Source: Enterobacter soli ATCC BAA-2102 (GTDB lineage: Bacteria > Pseudomonadota > Gammaproteobacteria > Enterobacterales > Enterobacteriaceae). Taken from it: DNA of 64,000 bases. Of this stretch, positions 43,880 through 53,088 are shown in pieces; position 1 is the stretch's first letter, and the number at the start of each line of letters is the position of its first letter. The notes under the pieces were generated by a model. The model searched no databases and was not told the origin of the DNA. It saw only the letters and a list, made by a program, of their open reading frames with translations. Both the position numbers and the translations under genes were made by a program. The DNA lies in NCBI RefSeq assembly GCF_001654845.1, contig NZ_LXES01000042.1:22881-86880 (forward strand), read 5' to 3'.

Positions 43880-45678
43880 TGCATCCGTTTGATTTACGTC
43901 TTGATTTTCTGGCTCAGGTCTACAGCGAAGGGCGTTACACGCCGCGAGAAGTCATCACCACACTGCGTGAACGTGCGCTTGCGTTAAACCCGGAGTTTAA
44001 CGCCTTTATTTATGTCCTGACGTCAGCCGAGCTGGAGCCGTACCTCGCCGCACTGGAAGAGGCTGATCCTGCGTCGTTACCGCTCTACGGCATTCCCTTT
44101 GCTATCAAGGACAACATCGATCTGGCGGGGATTGACACCACCGCTGCCTGCCCGGCGTTTGCCTATCAGGCGAAAGACGATGCGACCATTGTCGCGCAGC
44201 TGATTGCGTTAGGTGCCGTACCGCTCGGAAAGACCAATCTTGATCAGTTTGCCACCGGGTTAAACGGCACCCGTTCGCCGTATGGCTTGTGCCGCAACAG
44301 CGTTCATGCGGATTATCCGTCGGGTGGCTCCAGCGCCGGATCATCCCTGGCGGTGGCACTGGGAATAACGAGTTTCGCCCTTGGCACGGACACCGCGGGC
44401 AGCGGCCGCGTTCCGGCCTCGCTGAATAACCTGGTGGGGCTGAAAGCCACCAAAGGGTTAATTTCAACGGCTGGCGTGGTGCCAGCCTGTCGCACCCTGG
44501 ACTGCGTAACCTTCTTTACCGCTACCGCCGCAGAAGCCAGCCGCTTGCTGGCGCTGACGGCGGTGCAAGACCCACGTGATGCGTACAGCCGCGCTAACCC
44601 ATCCTGGAATGGTATTCAGGCCTTTGGCGCGCCAGAACCGGGATTCCGCTTTGGCATCCCCGACACCCTGGAATTCCTGGGATGTGCGGAAAGTGAAGCG
44701 CTATTTAATGCCGCCAAAACGCGCCTGATGGCACTCGGCGGCGTGCCGGAAACCATCGATTTCTCGCCGTTCCTGGCCGCGGCAAAGCTGCTATACGACG
44801 GCCCGTGGGTGGCAGAGCGTTACCACGTGGCGGGTAAACTGATTGAGGATCAACCGGATGCCGTGCTGCCGGTGATCCGCGATGTCCTGCAAAAGGCACC
44901 GTCAACGGATGCGGTGGCGGCGTTTGATGCCCAGTACAAATTGCAGCATTACAAAATGCAGTGTGATGCCATTCTGGCCGGGGTGTCATGTGTGTTAACC
45001 CCAACCTATCCACGGCCTGTGACCCTGGCGGAGCTGGCAGAAGAGCCGGTGAAACGCAACTCCGACCTTGGGGTATACACCAACTTTATGAACCTGCTCG
45101 ACTACGCGGCGGTTGCGGTCCCGGCGGGTGTTATGGCGAATGGACTGCCTTCCGGCGTGACGCTGTTTGGCCGCGCCTTTACAGATCAGTATTTACTGAG
45201 CCTTGCCGATGCCTTACAACGCACTCAGCCGTTGGCCTTGCCTGGCGGGCGTGAAATGCGCACTGAAGCCCCGGCAACCTGTGCAACCCACGACAAAATG
45301 GCCATTGTGGTTTGCGGCGCGCATCTTGATGGACTGGCACTGAATTATCAGCTGCGTCAGCGTGGCGCAACCTTGCTGAAAGCTACACGCAGTGCGCCAC
45401 ATTACCAGCTGTATGCGCTGGCGGATGGTAAGCGGCCTGGCATGGTGCGTATCCGGGAGCAGGGGGCCGCTATCGCGGTTGAAGTGTGGGACATGCCGCA
45501 CAGCGAAGTCGGATCGTTTCTGGCCGGTATTCCTGCCCCTCTGGGGTTAGGCAAAATCGAGCTGGAGGATGGGCGCTGGGTCACCGGGTTTATCTGCGAA
45601 GAGTATGGATTGCAGAATGCGCGGGACATCACGGAGTTTGGCGGGTGGCGCACGTGGCTTGCCAACAGTAAAGAGTAA
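43876..45678 (+). CDS. atzF: Allophanate hydrolase
   Basis: Amidase-signature enzyme that hydrolyses allophanate to ammonia and CO2, the last step of the pathway. 600 residues, near the AtzF length of 605. The Ser-cisSer-Lys triad is visible: Lys78 in GIPFAIKDNID, Ser151 in PSGGSSAGSSLAVALG and Ser175 in DTAGSGRVPAS. The C-terminal AtzF domain is at about 460-595. ATG 43876 overlaps the carboxylase TGA. An earlier ATG at 43849 in frame lies inside the carboxylase. Confidence 0.94.
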   Translation: MMHPFDLRLDFLAQVYSEGRYTPREVITTLRERALALNPEFNAFIYVLTSAELEPYLAALEEADPASLPLYGIPFAIKDNIDLAGIDTTAACPAFAYQAKDDATIVAQLIALGAVPLGKTNLDQFATGLNGTRSPYGLCRNSVHADYPSGGSSAGSSLAVALGITSFALGTDTAGSGRVPASLNNLVGLKATKGLISTAGVVPACRTLDCVTFFTATAAEASRLLALTAVQDPRDAYSRANPSWNGIQAFGAPEPGFRFGIPDTLEFLGCAESEALFNAAKTRLMALGGVPETIDFSPFLAAAKLLYDGPWVAERYHVAGKLIEDQPDAVLPVIRDVLQKAPSTDAVAAFDAQYKLQHYKMQCDAILAGVSCVLTPTYPRPVTLAELAEEPVKRNSDLGVYTNFMNLLDYAAVAVPAGVMANGLPSGVTLFGRAFTDQYLLSLADALQRTQPLALPGGREMRTEAPATCATHDKMAIVVCGAHLDGLALNYQLRQRGATLLKATRSAPHYQLYALADGKRPGMVRIREQGAAIAVEVWDMPHSEVGSFLAGIPAPLGLGKIELEDGRWVTGFICEEYGLQNARDITEFGGWRTWLANSKE

Positions 45679-45682
45679 GAGG

Positions 45683-45715
45683 CGAAAAAGAGCAGCCAGT
45701 GGAAACACTGGCTGC
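45683..45715 (-). terminator. Terminator of the ynf/dms operon
   Basis: GCAGCCAGTG, 4-base loop, CACTGGCTGC (45692-45715), followed on the minus strand by TCTTTTTC. It ends the minus-strand reductase operon; its stem may also serve the convergent atzF. Confidence 0.82.
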
Positions 45716-45721
45716 GGGGTA

Positions 45722-46336
45722 TTAGCGGTAAAGCGGCTTTTCTGCGACCGGGATTAGCAATGTGGATTGCCAGTCAGCCAGCGTTAACTGTGCCAGTTTG
45801 CCAAGCGCAACGTAGAAAGGGTGGCCGGCGTTGTCGATAAGCACCGAGAGGAAGCGATGGCTCCACGGCAGAAGATGCCAGGCCAGCAGTTGGTCGCATT
45901 CCGCGTCACGTCCATTCTCCGCAAGCCAGGCCGCCAGCATCAGTAACGTCGCGATGTGATCTTCTGGCTCGTTTTGCTGCATCTCGAAAGCTATCGCGTT
46001 TTCACGCATCCACTGGCGCAGTGCCAGGGTGGATTCACCGAATAACACAGACTCACGATCCAGCCAGACGGAACCCCACGGCGGAGCCGGGAGCGCATAA
46101 GGGCCAATAAACAGGCGCTGCCAGGCCTCTGTTAACGGCTCATCGGCAGGGGTTTTAAACGTCTGCGCGATACTCGCCAGCGACTGATGCGCGTAAGGCC
46201 AGTCCTGATACCAGTCGCTGGTGGTGAGCGCACTCACCAGCGGTGCTGCCTGTTCACTGTCTGGGGCAAAACCAAACAATGCACCCAGAACCCGGGCGCT
46301 GAAAGCGAAAGACTCGCGTTGTGATAATTCATTCAT
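45722..46336 (-). CDS. dmsD: DmsD, Tat-substrate proofreading chaperone
   Basis: Cytoplasmic chaperone that binds the twin-arginine signal of the DMSO-reductase-type catalytic subunit until its cofactor is in place. 204 residues, the E. coli DmsD length, with TorD/DmsD features (AWQRLFIGPYALPAPPWGSVWLD, ENEPEDHIATLLMLAAWL-like segment). Last gene of ynfF-ynfG-ynfH-dmsD, 44 bases after ynfH, as in E. coli. Confidence 0.94.
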   Translation of the reverse strand: MNELSQRESFAFSARVLGALFGFAPDSEQAAPLVSALTTSDWYQDWPYAHQSLASIAQTFKTPADEPLTEAWQRLFIGPYALPAPPWGSVWLDRESVLFGESTLALRQWMRENAIAFEMQQNEPEDHIATLLMLAAWLAENGRDAECDQLLAWHLLPWSHRFLSVLIDNAGHPFYVALGKLAQLTLADWQSTLLIPVAEKPLYR

Positions 46337-46380
46337 TACGACATTCCTTGCGCACGCGCGGGTTGCCCCGCACGCGTGTA

Positions 46381-47235
46381 TTAACCGGCAATCGCCATAC
46401 CTGCGGTCATGTGCAGGCCATAAAACAGCCCGCGACCAATCAGCTCACCGAATACCACCAGCACGATCCCTGCGAACAGGCCGAGCGTTTTGGGCTCCTG
46501 GCGGCGATTAAGCGGGCACAGCCAGCAACCTAAACCGGCTGTTACTAACAGGATACGCCAGATTTGCCATGTACCATACTCCGGCAGCAGGGCGCTGGCC
46601 TGCTGGACTGAGCTGTGGATCGTGGCTAATTCGTTACTTTGCAACACAATCACTCCCACGCTTGCCAGCAGGGCCAGGACGCTCAGCCCCGCGGCGGCAG
46701 AACCCTTAAAGGGTGCTCTGGCTGCGCGCAGCAGCAATGCGGCAAACAGCGGGCCGCCGAGAACTAACGTCAGGAAAAATGCCAGTGTGGTGTAGCCGGT
46801 GTACCAGGTGGGGACGGTATCTATCTGATACACCCGGGTCATCGCCCAGACAAAAACCAGCCCGAGGATCTGGCTCACCACCAGCCAGATTTTGCCCAGT
46901 GCCGGGGGCATTTTACCGATGACAGACACCAGCCACCAGAACCCGCCAACGGCAAAGAACACCGAGCCGGCCGCGATTTCGTTACTAAGCGCGGAAGCGC
47001 CGACGCGGTTAAGCGAGTTAAAGGCGCGCATCGGAGAACCCAGATGCAGCACAGAGGCGATAAAGCCAATCCCCATCACAACCCATAAAAAGAACATGCT
47101 GCGCACAATGCGCGCTTTTGCAGCCGCGTCTTCCTCTTTGAACCAGGCAAATCCACTGACAATTAACGCACCGGCTACGCACTGCCCAAAGACGGTGAAG
47201 ATCACCAGCGGCCATTCATGCCATCCACTTCCCAT
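46381..47235 (-). CDS. ynfH: DMSO/selenate reductase-like membrane anchor subunit
   Basis: DmsC-family quinol-oxidising anchor, 284 residues as in E. coli YnfH, with about eight membrane helices and the start GSGWHEWPLVIFTVFGQC. It hands electrons from menaquinol to the YnfG iron-sulphur subunit. ATG 47235 comes one base after the ynfG stop; an in-frame ATG at 47313 lies inside ynfG and is rejected. Confidence 0.94.
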   Translation of the reverse strand: MGSGWHEWPLVIFTVFGQCVAGALIVSGFAWFKEEDAAAKARIVRSMFFLWVVMGIGFIASVLHLGSPMRAFNSLNRVGASALSNEIAAGSVFFAVGGFWWLVSVIGKMPPALGKIWLVVSQILGLVFVWAMTRVYQIDTVPTWYTGYTTLAFFLTLVLGGPLFAALLLRAARAPFKGSAAAGLSVLALLASVGVIVLQSNELATIHSSVQQASALLPEYGTWQIWRILLVTAGLGCWLCPLNRRQEPKTLGLFAGIVLVVFGELIGRGLFYGLHMTAGMAIAG

Positions 47236-47236
47236 C

Positions 47237-47854
47237 TCACACCTCCTTCGGATTTGCCAGGTAGCCGGTGGTGTCACCCGTCGGACGGCTGTTGGCGTTA
47301 GGTTTAATAACAATGCTCGGCTTCGTGAAGTGCGCAGACGGCAGGGGTGCTACTGCCGCAAGCTGGCCGTGCTTTTGGCGCAGCTCTTCAATCGGGCCAA
47401 AGTCCAGCGCACGCAGCGGGCAGGACTCCACGCAGATTGGCTTTTTGCCGTCCGCCACGCGGGTGTGGCAGCCGTCGCACTTAGTCATGTGGCCTTTGGC
47501 GGCGTTGTACTGCGGTGCGCCATACGGACAGGCCATGTGGCAGTAACGGCAGCCGATGCAGACATCTTCATCCACCACCACAAAACCGTCGTCACGTTTG
47601 TGCATCGCGCCACTCGGGCACACTTTGGTGCAGGCCGGATCTTCACAGTGGTTACACGCAATCGACAGATAGTAGGCAAACACGTTCTGGTGCCAGACGC
47701 CGTTATCCTCCTGCCAGTCGCCGCCGGCGTATTCGTAAATACGGCGGAAGCTGACATCCGGAGTTAAATCTTTGTAATCCTTACAGGCCAGTTCGCAGGT
47801 CTTGCAACCGGTGCAGCGGCTGGAATCAATAAAAAATCCATACTGGGTTGTCAT
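47237..47854 (-). CDS. ynfG: DMSO/selenate reductase-like iron-sulphur subunit
   Basis: DmsB-type electron-transfer protein with four 4Fe-4S clusters, 205 residues as in E. coli YnfG. Cys groups: CTGCKTCELAC, CNHCEDPACTKVC, CIGCRYCHMAC and CDGC ... CVESC. It couples YnfH to the YnfF catalytic subunit. It starts 10 bases after the ynfF stop. Confidence 0.95.
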   Translation of the reverse strand: MTTQYGFFIDSSRCTGCKTCELACKDYKDLTPDVSFRRIYEYAGGDWQEDNGVWHQNVFAYYLSIACNHCEDPACTKVCPSGAMHKRDDGFVVVDEDVCIGCRYCHMACPYGAPQYNAAKGHMTKCDGCHTRVADGKKPICVESCPLRALDFGPIEELRQKHGQLAAVAPLPSAHFTKPSIVIKPNANSRPTGDTTGYLANPKEV

Positions 47855-47864
47855 CGGTTACTCC

Positions 47865-50303
47865 TTATACCTTCTCGATCTGCACCAGGTTGGTGTGTTG
47901 TGGGTTACCTTTCGCCAGCGGAGAAGGGCGATGCGTGGTCAGCGTGTTGATGCAAGAGCCGTGGTCGATTCGATCGCCATTCATGTTGGCATCGTGCCAC
48001 GCCCCCTGGCCCATGGCGCTTACGCCCGGCATGATGCGCGGTGTCACTTTGACCGGAATGCGTAGCTCACCACGGCTGTTGAATACACGCACCATATCGC
48101 CGTTTTTAATCCCGCGTTGCGCGGCATCGACCGGGTTCAGCCAGACTTCCTGACGGCACGCCGCTTTTAGTACGTCGACGTTGCCATAGCTGGAGTGGGT
48201 ACGGGCTTTAAAGTGGAAGCCGAACAGTTGCAGCGGGTAGGTGCTGCGTTCTGGTGCATCCCATCCGTCAAATGTGGAGGCATACACCGGCAGCGGGGTG
48301 ATGGTTTCGTCTTTTTCCAGCTCCCAGGTCGAGGCGATTTTCGCCAGCGCGCTGGAGTAAATCTCAATCTTACCGGAAGGGGTTTTGAGCGGGTTCGCCG
48401 CAGGATCATCGCGGAATTTCTTGTAGGCGACAAAGTGCCCGGCAGGATCTTTGCGCTTATAAATGCCCATCTTTTTCAGCTCATCATACGAAGGCAGTTT
48501 GGCATCTTTTTCCAGCATTTTGGCGTACAGATACTGTAACCACTGCTCCTGAGTGCGCCCTTCAGTAAACTGCTGGTAAATATCCGGGCCGAGTCGTTTA
48601 GCGACTTCGCTCATGATCCAGTAGATCGGTTTACGTTCGAATTTCGGTGCGGTCACCGGCTGAAGGAATATCAGGTAACCCATGTTACCGGCGTAGTCGT
48701 TAGGAATAATGTCTTCCTGCTCTACGGTCATCAGGTCTGGCAACACGATGTCGGCGTACTTCGCGGACGAGGTCATGAAGTTGTCGATCACGACGATCAT
48801 TTCGCATTTGTTTTCGTCCTGCAAAATGTCATGGGTTTTATTGATATCGGAATGCTGGTTGGTGATGGTATTCCCGGCATAGTTCCAGATAAATTTAATC
48901 GGCACATCGAGCTTATCTTTGCCACGCACGCCGTCGCGGAGCGCTGTCATTTCTGGGCCACGCACGATGGCGTCCGTCCAGCTAAAGCAGGAGATCTGCG
49001 TTTTCACCGGGTTGTCCGGCAGCGGCATACGTTCGATGGTGATGGTGTAGGTGGATTCGCGAGCGCCGCTGTTGCCGCCGTTGATCCCCACGTTGCCGGT
49101 CAGAATTGGCAGCATGGCAATAGCACGTGAGGTTTGCTCACCGTTTGCCTGACGCTGTGGGCCCCATCCCTGGCAGATATACGCCGGTTTCACTGAGCCG
49201 ATTTCACGGGCAAGCTTGATGATTCGGTCGGCGGGAATACCCGTAATCCGCGACGCCCATTCCGGCGTTTTGGCGGTGGCATCATCGCCCTGGCCGAGGA
49301 TGTAGGCTTTGTAGTGGCCGTTAGCTGGCGCGCCTTCCGGCAGCGTTTTTTCGTCATAGCCTACGCAGTATTTATCCAGGAACGGCTGGTCAACCAGATT
49401 TTCGTCGATCAGTACCCACGCAATCCCGGCGACCAGTGCGGCATCGGTGCCTGGACGAATCGGTATCCACTCGTCTTCGCGTCCGGCGGCGGTGTCAGTG
49501 TAGCGCGGATCGATAACGATCATGCGGGCATTGGAACGCTCACGGGCCTGTTCCAGATAGTAAGTGATCCCGCCGCCGCTCATGCGCGTTTCCGCCGGAT
49601 TATTGCCGAACATCACCACCAGTTTGGTGTTTTCGATATCAGAGGTACTGTTGCCGTCGTTGCTGCCATAGGTGTAAGGCATTGCGCAGGCAATTTGAGC
49701 CGTACTGTAGGTGCCGTAATGGCTCAGGAAACCGCCGTAGCAGTTCATCAGACGCGCCACCAGCGAGGCATAAGGGGAGGAGCGGGTGATATTGCCGCCG
49801 ACAATGCCGGAGGAGTAGTTGATGTACACCGCTTCATTACCATACTTTTCCACCACCCCTTTCAGGCTGGCGGTAAGGGTATCCAGGGCTTCATCCCAGC
49901 TGATGCGCTCAAATTTGCCCTCACCGCGTTTCCCCACGCGTTTCATCGGGTAGTTAAGGCGATCCGGGTGGTTGATACGACGACGGATTGAGCGTCCACG
50001 AAGGCAGGCGCGAACCTGATGATTACCGTAAATATCGTCGCCGGTGTTATCGGTTTCTACCCAATACACTTCGTTATCGCGGACGTGCAGGCGTAGCGCA
50101 CACCGGCTACCACAGTTTACGGAGCAGGCTCCCCAGACCACTTTATCTTCAGCGGGCGACACGGCATCTTTCACCGCGGCGGCTGCGCTTTTTAAACCGA
50201 AAGGTAATGAAAGCCCACCGGCGGCAAGCGCCAGTGAGCCAATTGCGGTGGATTTAACCAGCGTTCGACGGCTAATCCCGCCGTGGATATCTGCCTCGGA
50301 CAT
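47865..50303 (-). CDS. ynfF: DMSO/selenate reductase-family catalytic molybdoprotein
   Basis: Molybdopterin oxidoreductase of 812 residues, DmsA family, close to E. coli YnfE and YnfF, which act in selenate reduction. Tat signal SRRTLVKSTA, cleavage near SAAAA. Fe-S motif C-x3-C-x3-C in WGACSVNCGSRCALRL; the family uses a Ser ligand to Mo. E. coli has both ynfE and ynfF; only one copy is present here, so it could equally be called ynfE. First gene of the operon. The upstream region has TTGAT-like and CACCCAT-like elements but no clean FNR box. Confidence 0.93.
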   Translation of the reverse strand: MSEADIHGGISRRTLVKSTAIGSLALAAGGLSLPFGLKSAAAAVKDAVSPAEDKVVWGACSVNCGSRCALRLHVRDNEVYWVETDNTGDDIYGNHQVRACLRGRSIRRRINHPDRLNYPMKRVGKRGEGKFERISWDEALDTLTASLKGVVEKYGNEAVYINYSSGIVGGNITRSSPYASLVARLMNCYGGFLSHYGTYSTAQIACAMPYTYGSNDGNSTSDIENTKLVVMFGNNPAETRMSGGGITYYLEQARERSNARMIVIDPRYTDTAAGREDEWIPIRPGTDAALVAGIAWVLIDENLVDQPFLDKYCVGYDEKTLPEGAPANGHYKAYILGQGDDATAKTPEWASRITGIPADRIIKLAREIGSVKPAYICQGWGPQRQANGEQTSRAIAMLPILTGNVGINGGNSGARESTYTITIERMPLPDNPVKTQISCFSWTDAIVRGPEMTALRDGVRGKDKLDVPIKFIWNYAGNTITNQHSDINKTHDILQDENKCEMIVVIDNFMTSSAKYADIVLPDLMTVEQEDIIPNDYAGNMGYLIFLQPVTAPKFERKPIYWIMSEVAKRLGPDIYQQFTEGRTQEQWLQYLYAKMLEKDAKLPSYDELKKMGIYKRKDPAGHFVAYKKFRDDPAANPLKTPSGKIEIYSSALAKIASTWELEKDETITPLPVYASTFDGWDAPERSTYPLQLFGFHFKARTHSSYGNVDVLKAACRQEVWLNPVDAAQRGIKNGDMVRVFNSRGELRIPVKVTPRIMPGVSAMGQGAWHDANMNGDRIDHGSCINTLTTHRPSPLAKGNPQHTNLVQIEKV

Positions 50304-50447
50304 GACTCACTCCATCATTGTAATGGGAACTATTTACACCCGTTATTACAACCGGGCTAATGATGGGTGAGTTTTACTTATTTGGAGGTACTAAATATTA
50401 ATCCTCATCAAATCAACGGGTATTGTTGCGGCGAAATTGGATAAAAA

Positions 50448-50741
50448 TCACTGCGGCTCACCTTGTGTGCTGTCCTGAGTGCCCGCTGCCGCACCGCTTC
50501 CTGTGCGGATGTACAAAATTTTGAAGGTGTCGTTGGCACAATGCCCAACGACCTGCGCATCCGGCTGGTCGGCCTGATCGTTCGGCACGATGTTCAGCGT
50601 AAAGCCGGTTTCAGGCACGCCGTTGTTAATAATCTTCTGCTGGATGTCGCTTTTAATTCGCTCGCAGGAGTCCGGCGCAGCCAGAATGGCCGGGGAAACA
50701 CTCATCAACAGCAGGGCGGTAATCCAGGGTAACCGTTTCAT
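50448..50741 (-). CDS. ynfD: YnfD, DUF1161-type exported protein
   Basis: Small periplasmic protein, 97 residues from MKRLPWITALLL, like E. coli YnfD. Signal peptide cleaved near LAAPDSC. The mature part has two Cys (SCERIKSDIQQKI, GHCAND) and the conserved NNGVPETGFTLNIVPNDQ. Function unknown. AGGAG lies before the chosen ATG; the longer in-frame start at 50801 is rejected. Confidence 0.9.
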   Translation of the reverse strand: MKRLPWITALLLMSVSPAILAAPDSCERIKSDIQQKIINNGVPETGFTLNIVPNDQADQPDAQVVGHCANDTFKILYIRTGSGAAAGTQDSTQGEPQ

Positions 50742-50851
50742 CTGTAGCTCCTTCTCTCTTCTCTGTGTGTAGAATAATTTTAGCAGGGTTCGCGTAAACA
50801 TATGTATTTGCTAATATGATTGGGAATTATCTCCCTGTATCGGTAAATAAT

Positions 50852-51562
50852 GTGAAGAAATACGCAGTGATGACGCTTCTGGCTACGGCGCTGGTGGGGT
50901 GCGATAACGCCTCTGCGCCGTTGTCTTTTTCGCCGGAGATGGCCAGTTTCTCGAATGAGTTTGATTTTGATCCCCTGCGCGGGCCGGTAAAAGACTTTAC
51001 CCAGACGTTGCTCAACGATAAGGGCGAAGTCTCGAAACGGGTAACAGGAACCGTATCAACAGAAGGGTGCTTTGATACGCTGGAATTACACGACCTGGAG
51101 GCCAATACCGGTGTCGCACTGGTACTGGATGCCAACTACTACCTTGACGCGGAAACGCAGCAGCGTAATGTGAAGTTGCAGGGCAAATGTCAGCTGGCAG
51201 AACTGCCTGCGGCAGGGGTAACCTGGGATACCGACGACAACGGATTTGTGGTGGCCGCGCACGGCAAAGAGATGGAAGTGAAGTATCGCTATGATGCAGA
51301 AGGGTATCCGCTGGGAAAAACCACGGTATCCGGCGAGCAACATTTGTCTGTTCAGGCCACGCCGTCAAAAGATGTGCGTAAAAAACTGGACTACACGGCC
51401 ATCAGCCTGCTGAACGACAAACCGCTCGGGCACGTAAAACAGAGCTGCGATTACGATCGTCATAACAACCCGGTTACCTGCCAATTGTTGATCACCGACG
51501 ACAGCGTAAAACCGGCCGTTGAACGCAAGTACACCATCAAGAACAGCATTGATTACTATTGA
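50852..51562 (+). CDS. ynfC: YnfC, UPF0257 lipoprotein
   Basis: Lipoprotein of unknown function. With a GTG start at 50852 it has 236 residues, exactly the E. coli YnfC length, and a signal peptide ending in the lipobox ALVGC. The mature part opens with SFSPEMASFSNEFDFDPLRG, near-identical to E. coli. An in-frame ATG at 50816 would give a longer, unlikely signal sequence. Convergent with speG. Confidence 0.9.
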   Translation: MKKYAVMTLLATALVGCDNASAPLSFSPEMASFSNEFDFDPLRGPVKDFTQTLLNDKGEVSKRVTGTVSTEGCFDTLELHDLEANTGVALVLDANYYLDAETQQRNVKLQGKCQLAELPAAGVTWDTDDNGFVVAAHGKEMEVKYRYDAEGYPLGKTTVSGEQHLSVQATPSKDVRKKLDYTAISLLNDKPLGHVKQSCDYDRHNNPVTCQLLITDDSVKPAVERKYTIKNSIDYY

Positions 51563-51572
51563 TGAAAATGAA

Positions 51573-51602
51573 AACCGCGCAGGTTATTGCGCGGTTGGTT
51601 TT
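51573..51602. terminator. Bidirectional terminator between ynfC and speG
   Basis: AACCGCGCA, six-base loop, TGCGCGGTT then GGTTTT on the plus strand; on the minus strand the stem is followed by TTCATTTTC. It overlaps the last codons of speG. Confidence 0.7.
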
Positions 51603-52144
51603 AGCAGGCTTGCCGGAGAGGCTTTGTGTCCGGCCAGGTGCTGATGCTGGAAGATGCACATGCGAATGGTGTTGCGGTACTCACCATTGATAAAGAATTC
51701 ATGAATCAGTTCGCCTTCCACCATAAAGCCCAGTTTGCGGTAGATATGGATCGCTTTTTCGTTCTCTTTATCGACGATAAGATACAGCTTGTAGAGATTC
51801 AGGACGTTAAACCCGTAATCCATCGCCAGCTTCGCCGCCCGTGACGCCAGACCTTTGCCCTGGTGCTCTGGCGAAATAATGATCTGAAATTCCGCCCGAC
51901 GGTGAACGTGGTTGATTTCAACCAGTTCGACCAGACCGGCTTTTTCGCCTTCACACTCCACCACAAAGCGACGCTCACTCTGATCGTGAATGTGCTTATC
52001 GTAAAGATCTGACAGCTCAACAAACGCCTCGTAAGGCTCTTCAAACCAGTAGCGCATCACGCTGGCATTGTTATCGAGCTGGTGGACGAAGCGCAGATCC
52101 TCGCGTTCCAGCGGACGAAGTTTAACGGCTAACATATCGGCCAT
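51584..52144 (-). CDS. speG: Spermidine N1-acetyltransferase
   Basis: GNAT enzyme that acetylates spermidine with acetyl-CoA to prevent polyamine toxicity; works as a dodecamer in the cytosol. 186 residues, the E. coli length. Acetyl-CoA loop [19 protein letters not shown] and the allosteric/polyamine region [14 protein letters not shown] are conserved. Next to ynfB as in E. coli. Confidence 0.97.
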   Translation of the reverse strand: MADMLAVKLRPLEREDLRFVHQLDNNASVMRYWFEEPYEAFVELSDLYDKHIHDQSERRFVVECEGEKAGLVELVEINHVHRRAEFQIIISPEHQGKGLASRAAKLAMDYGFNVLNLYKLYLIVDKENEKAIHIYRKLGFMVEGELIHEFFINGEYRNTIRMCIFQHQHLAGHKASPASLLKPTAQ

Positions 52145-52159
52145 AGTGACTCCGCGAAA

Positions 52160-52498
52160 TCAGGGGGCAACGGTGCGGCCGGTACGGCGATCCAGGCAGC
52201 GCAGCGTGTTAGGCTCCCAGTAGGCGTTGACGTTCGCACTTTGCTGGCATTTGTCACGCGCATCAAAGGCGACATCTTCTTTGTCCCACTCTTTTTCAGC
52301 CCGCTTGTTTACCTTCTGGCGAAGATTGCGGGTGTCATTCCATTGTTCTTTGTCCATAGCAGCGTTCTGACGGCTTTGCGCGCTATCACCAGACTCGATA
52401 ACGAGCTTGCTGGTTTCGGCTGATGCCGTAGCGGCGAAGGCGAACGTTGACAGCGCGAGCATCGCTGACAGACAAAGGCGTTTGCTTAATGTAGTCAT
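52160..52498 (-). CDS. ynfB: YnfB, DUF1283 exported protein
   Basis: Small periplasmic protein of 112 residues with a signal peptide ([18 protein letters not shown]) and the DUF1283 core [20 protein letters not shown] ending GRTVAP. Function unknown. Upstream of speG on the same strand with 15 bases between. Confidence 0.93.
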   Translation of the reverse strand: MTTLSKRLCLSAMLALSTFAFAATASAETSKLVIESGDSAQSRQNAAMDKEQWNDTRNLRQKVNKRAEKEWDKEDVAFDARDKCQQSANVNAYWEPNTLRCLDRRTGRTVAP

Positions 52499-52650
52499 CG
52501 CGTTTCCTTTTTAATGGGTGCAGATAAGCGTTATACCCAACCCGGATTCTACACCAATCCAAAAGGGCGGCATACCCGTGCGGCAGGTATGGAAAAGTAA
52601 AGGAGATTATCGCGTATGATGTCTAAATCAATCCTCACAAGATGTTCGAT

Positions 52651-52977
52651 ATGATCAAAACAACGCTGCTTTTTTTTGCCACCGCACTGTGTGAAATCAT
52701 CGGTTGTTTCTTACCCTGGCTCTGGCTGAAAAAGGGGGCTTCGGTATTCCTGCTGGTTCCCGCCGGGATAGCGCTGGCCCTGTTTGTCTGGCTGTTGACG
52801 TTGCATCCCGCCGCCAGTGGCCGGGTCTATGCGGCCTACGGTGGCGTGTATGTTTGCACTGCGCTGCTGTGGCTGCGGGTTGTGGATGGCGTAAAACTGA
52901 GCCTGTATGACTGGGCTGGCGCGCTGGTTGCGCTGTGCGGAATGCTGATCATCGTAGCCGGATGGGGGCGCACCTAA
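52651..52977 (+). CDS. ynfA: YnfA, UPF0060 small membrane protein
   Basis: Small-multidrug-resistance-like inner-membrane protein, 108 residues from MIKTTLLFF, the E. coli length, four membrane helices. ATG 52651 is chosen by homology over the in-frame ATG at 52642. YnfA homologues have been linked to drug efflux in Shigella. It is divergent from ynfB. Confidence 0.94.
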   Translation: MIKTTLLFFATALCEIIGCFLPWLWLKKGASVFLLVPAGIALALFVWLLTLHPAASGRVYAAYGGVYVCTALLWLRVVDGVKLSLYDWAGALVALCGMLIIVAGWGRT

Positions 52978-53088
52978 GTGCCCCAATTTTGTGACCAGGC
53001 GCTTATTTCATGATCATTATACTTGTATGGTAGTAGTGTAGTTGAGTAAATTTCCTGCATCACAACGAGCGATGTAAGGAACTGGATT

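Noticed and set aside
48195..49991. Several plus-strand frames across ynfF
   Set aside because: Shadows of the ynfF coding strand; no start context or family match.
50304..50447. FNR or NarL sites upstream of ynfF
   Set aside because: TTGAT and CACCCAT-like pieces are present, but none forms a properly spaced two-half-site motif.
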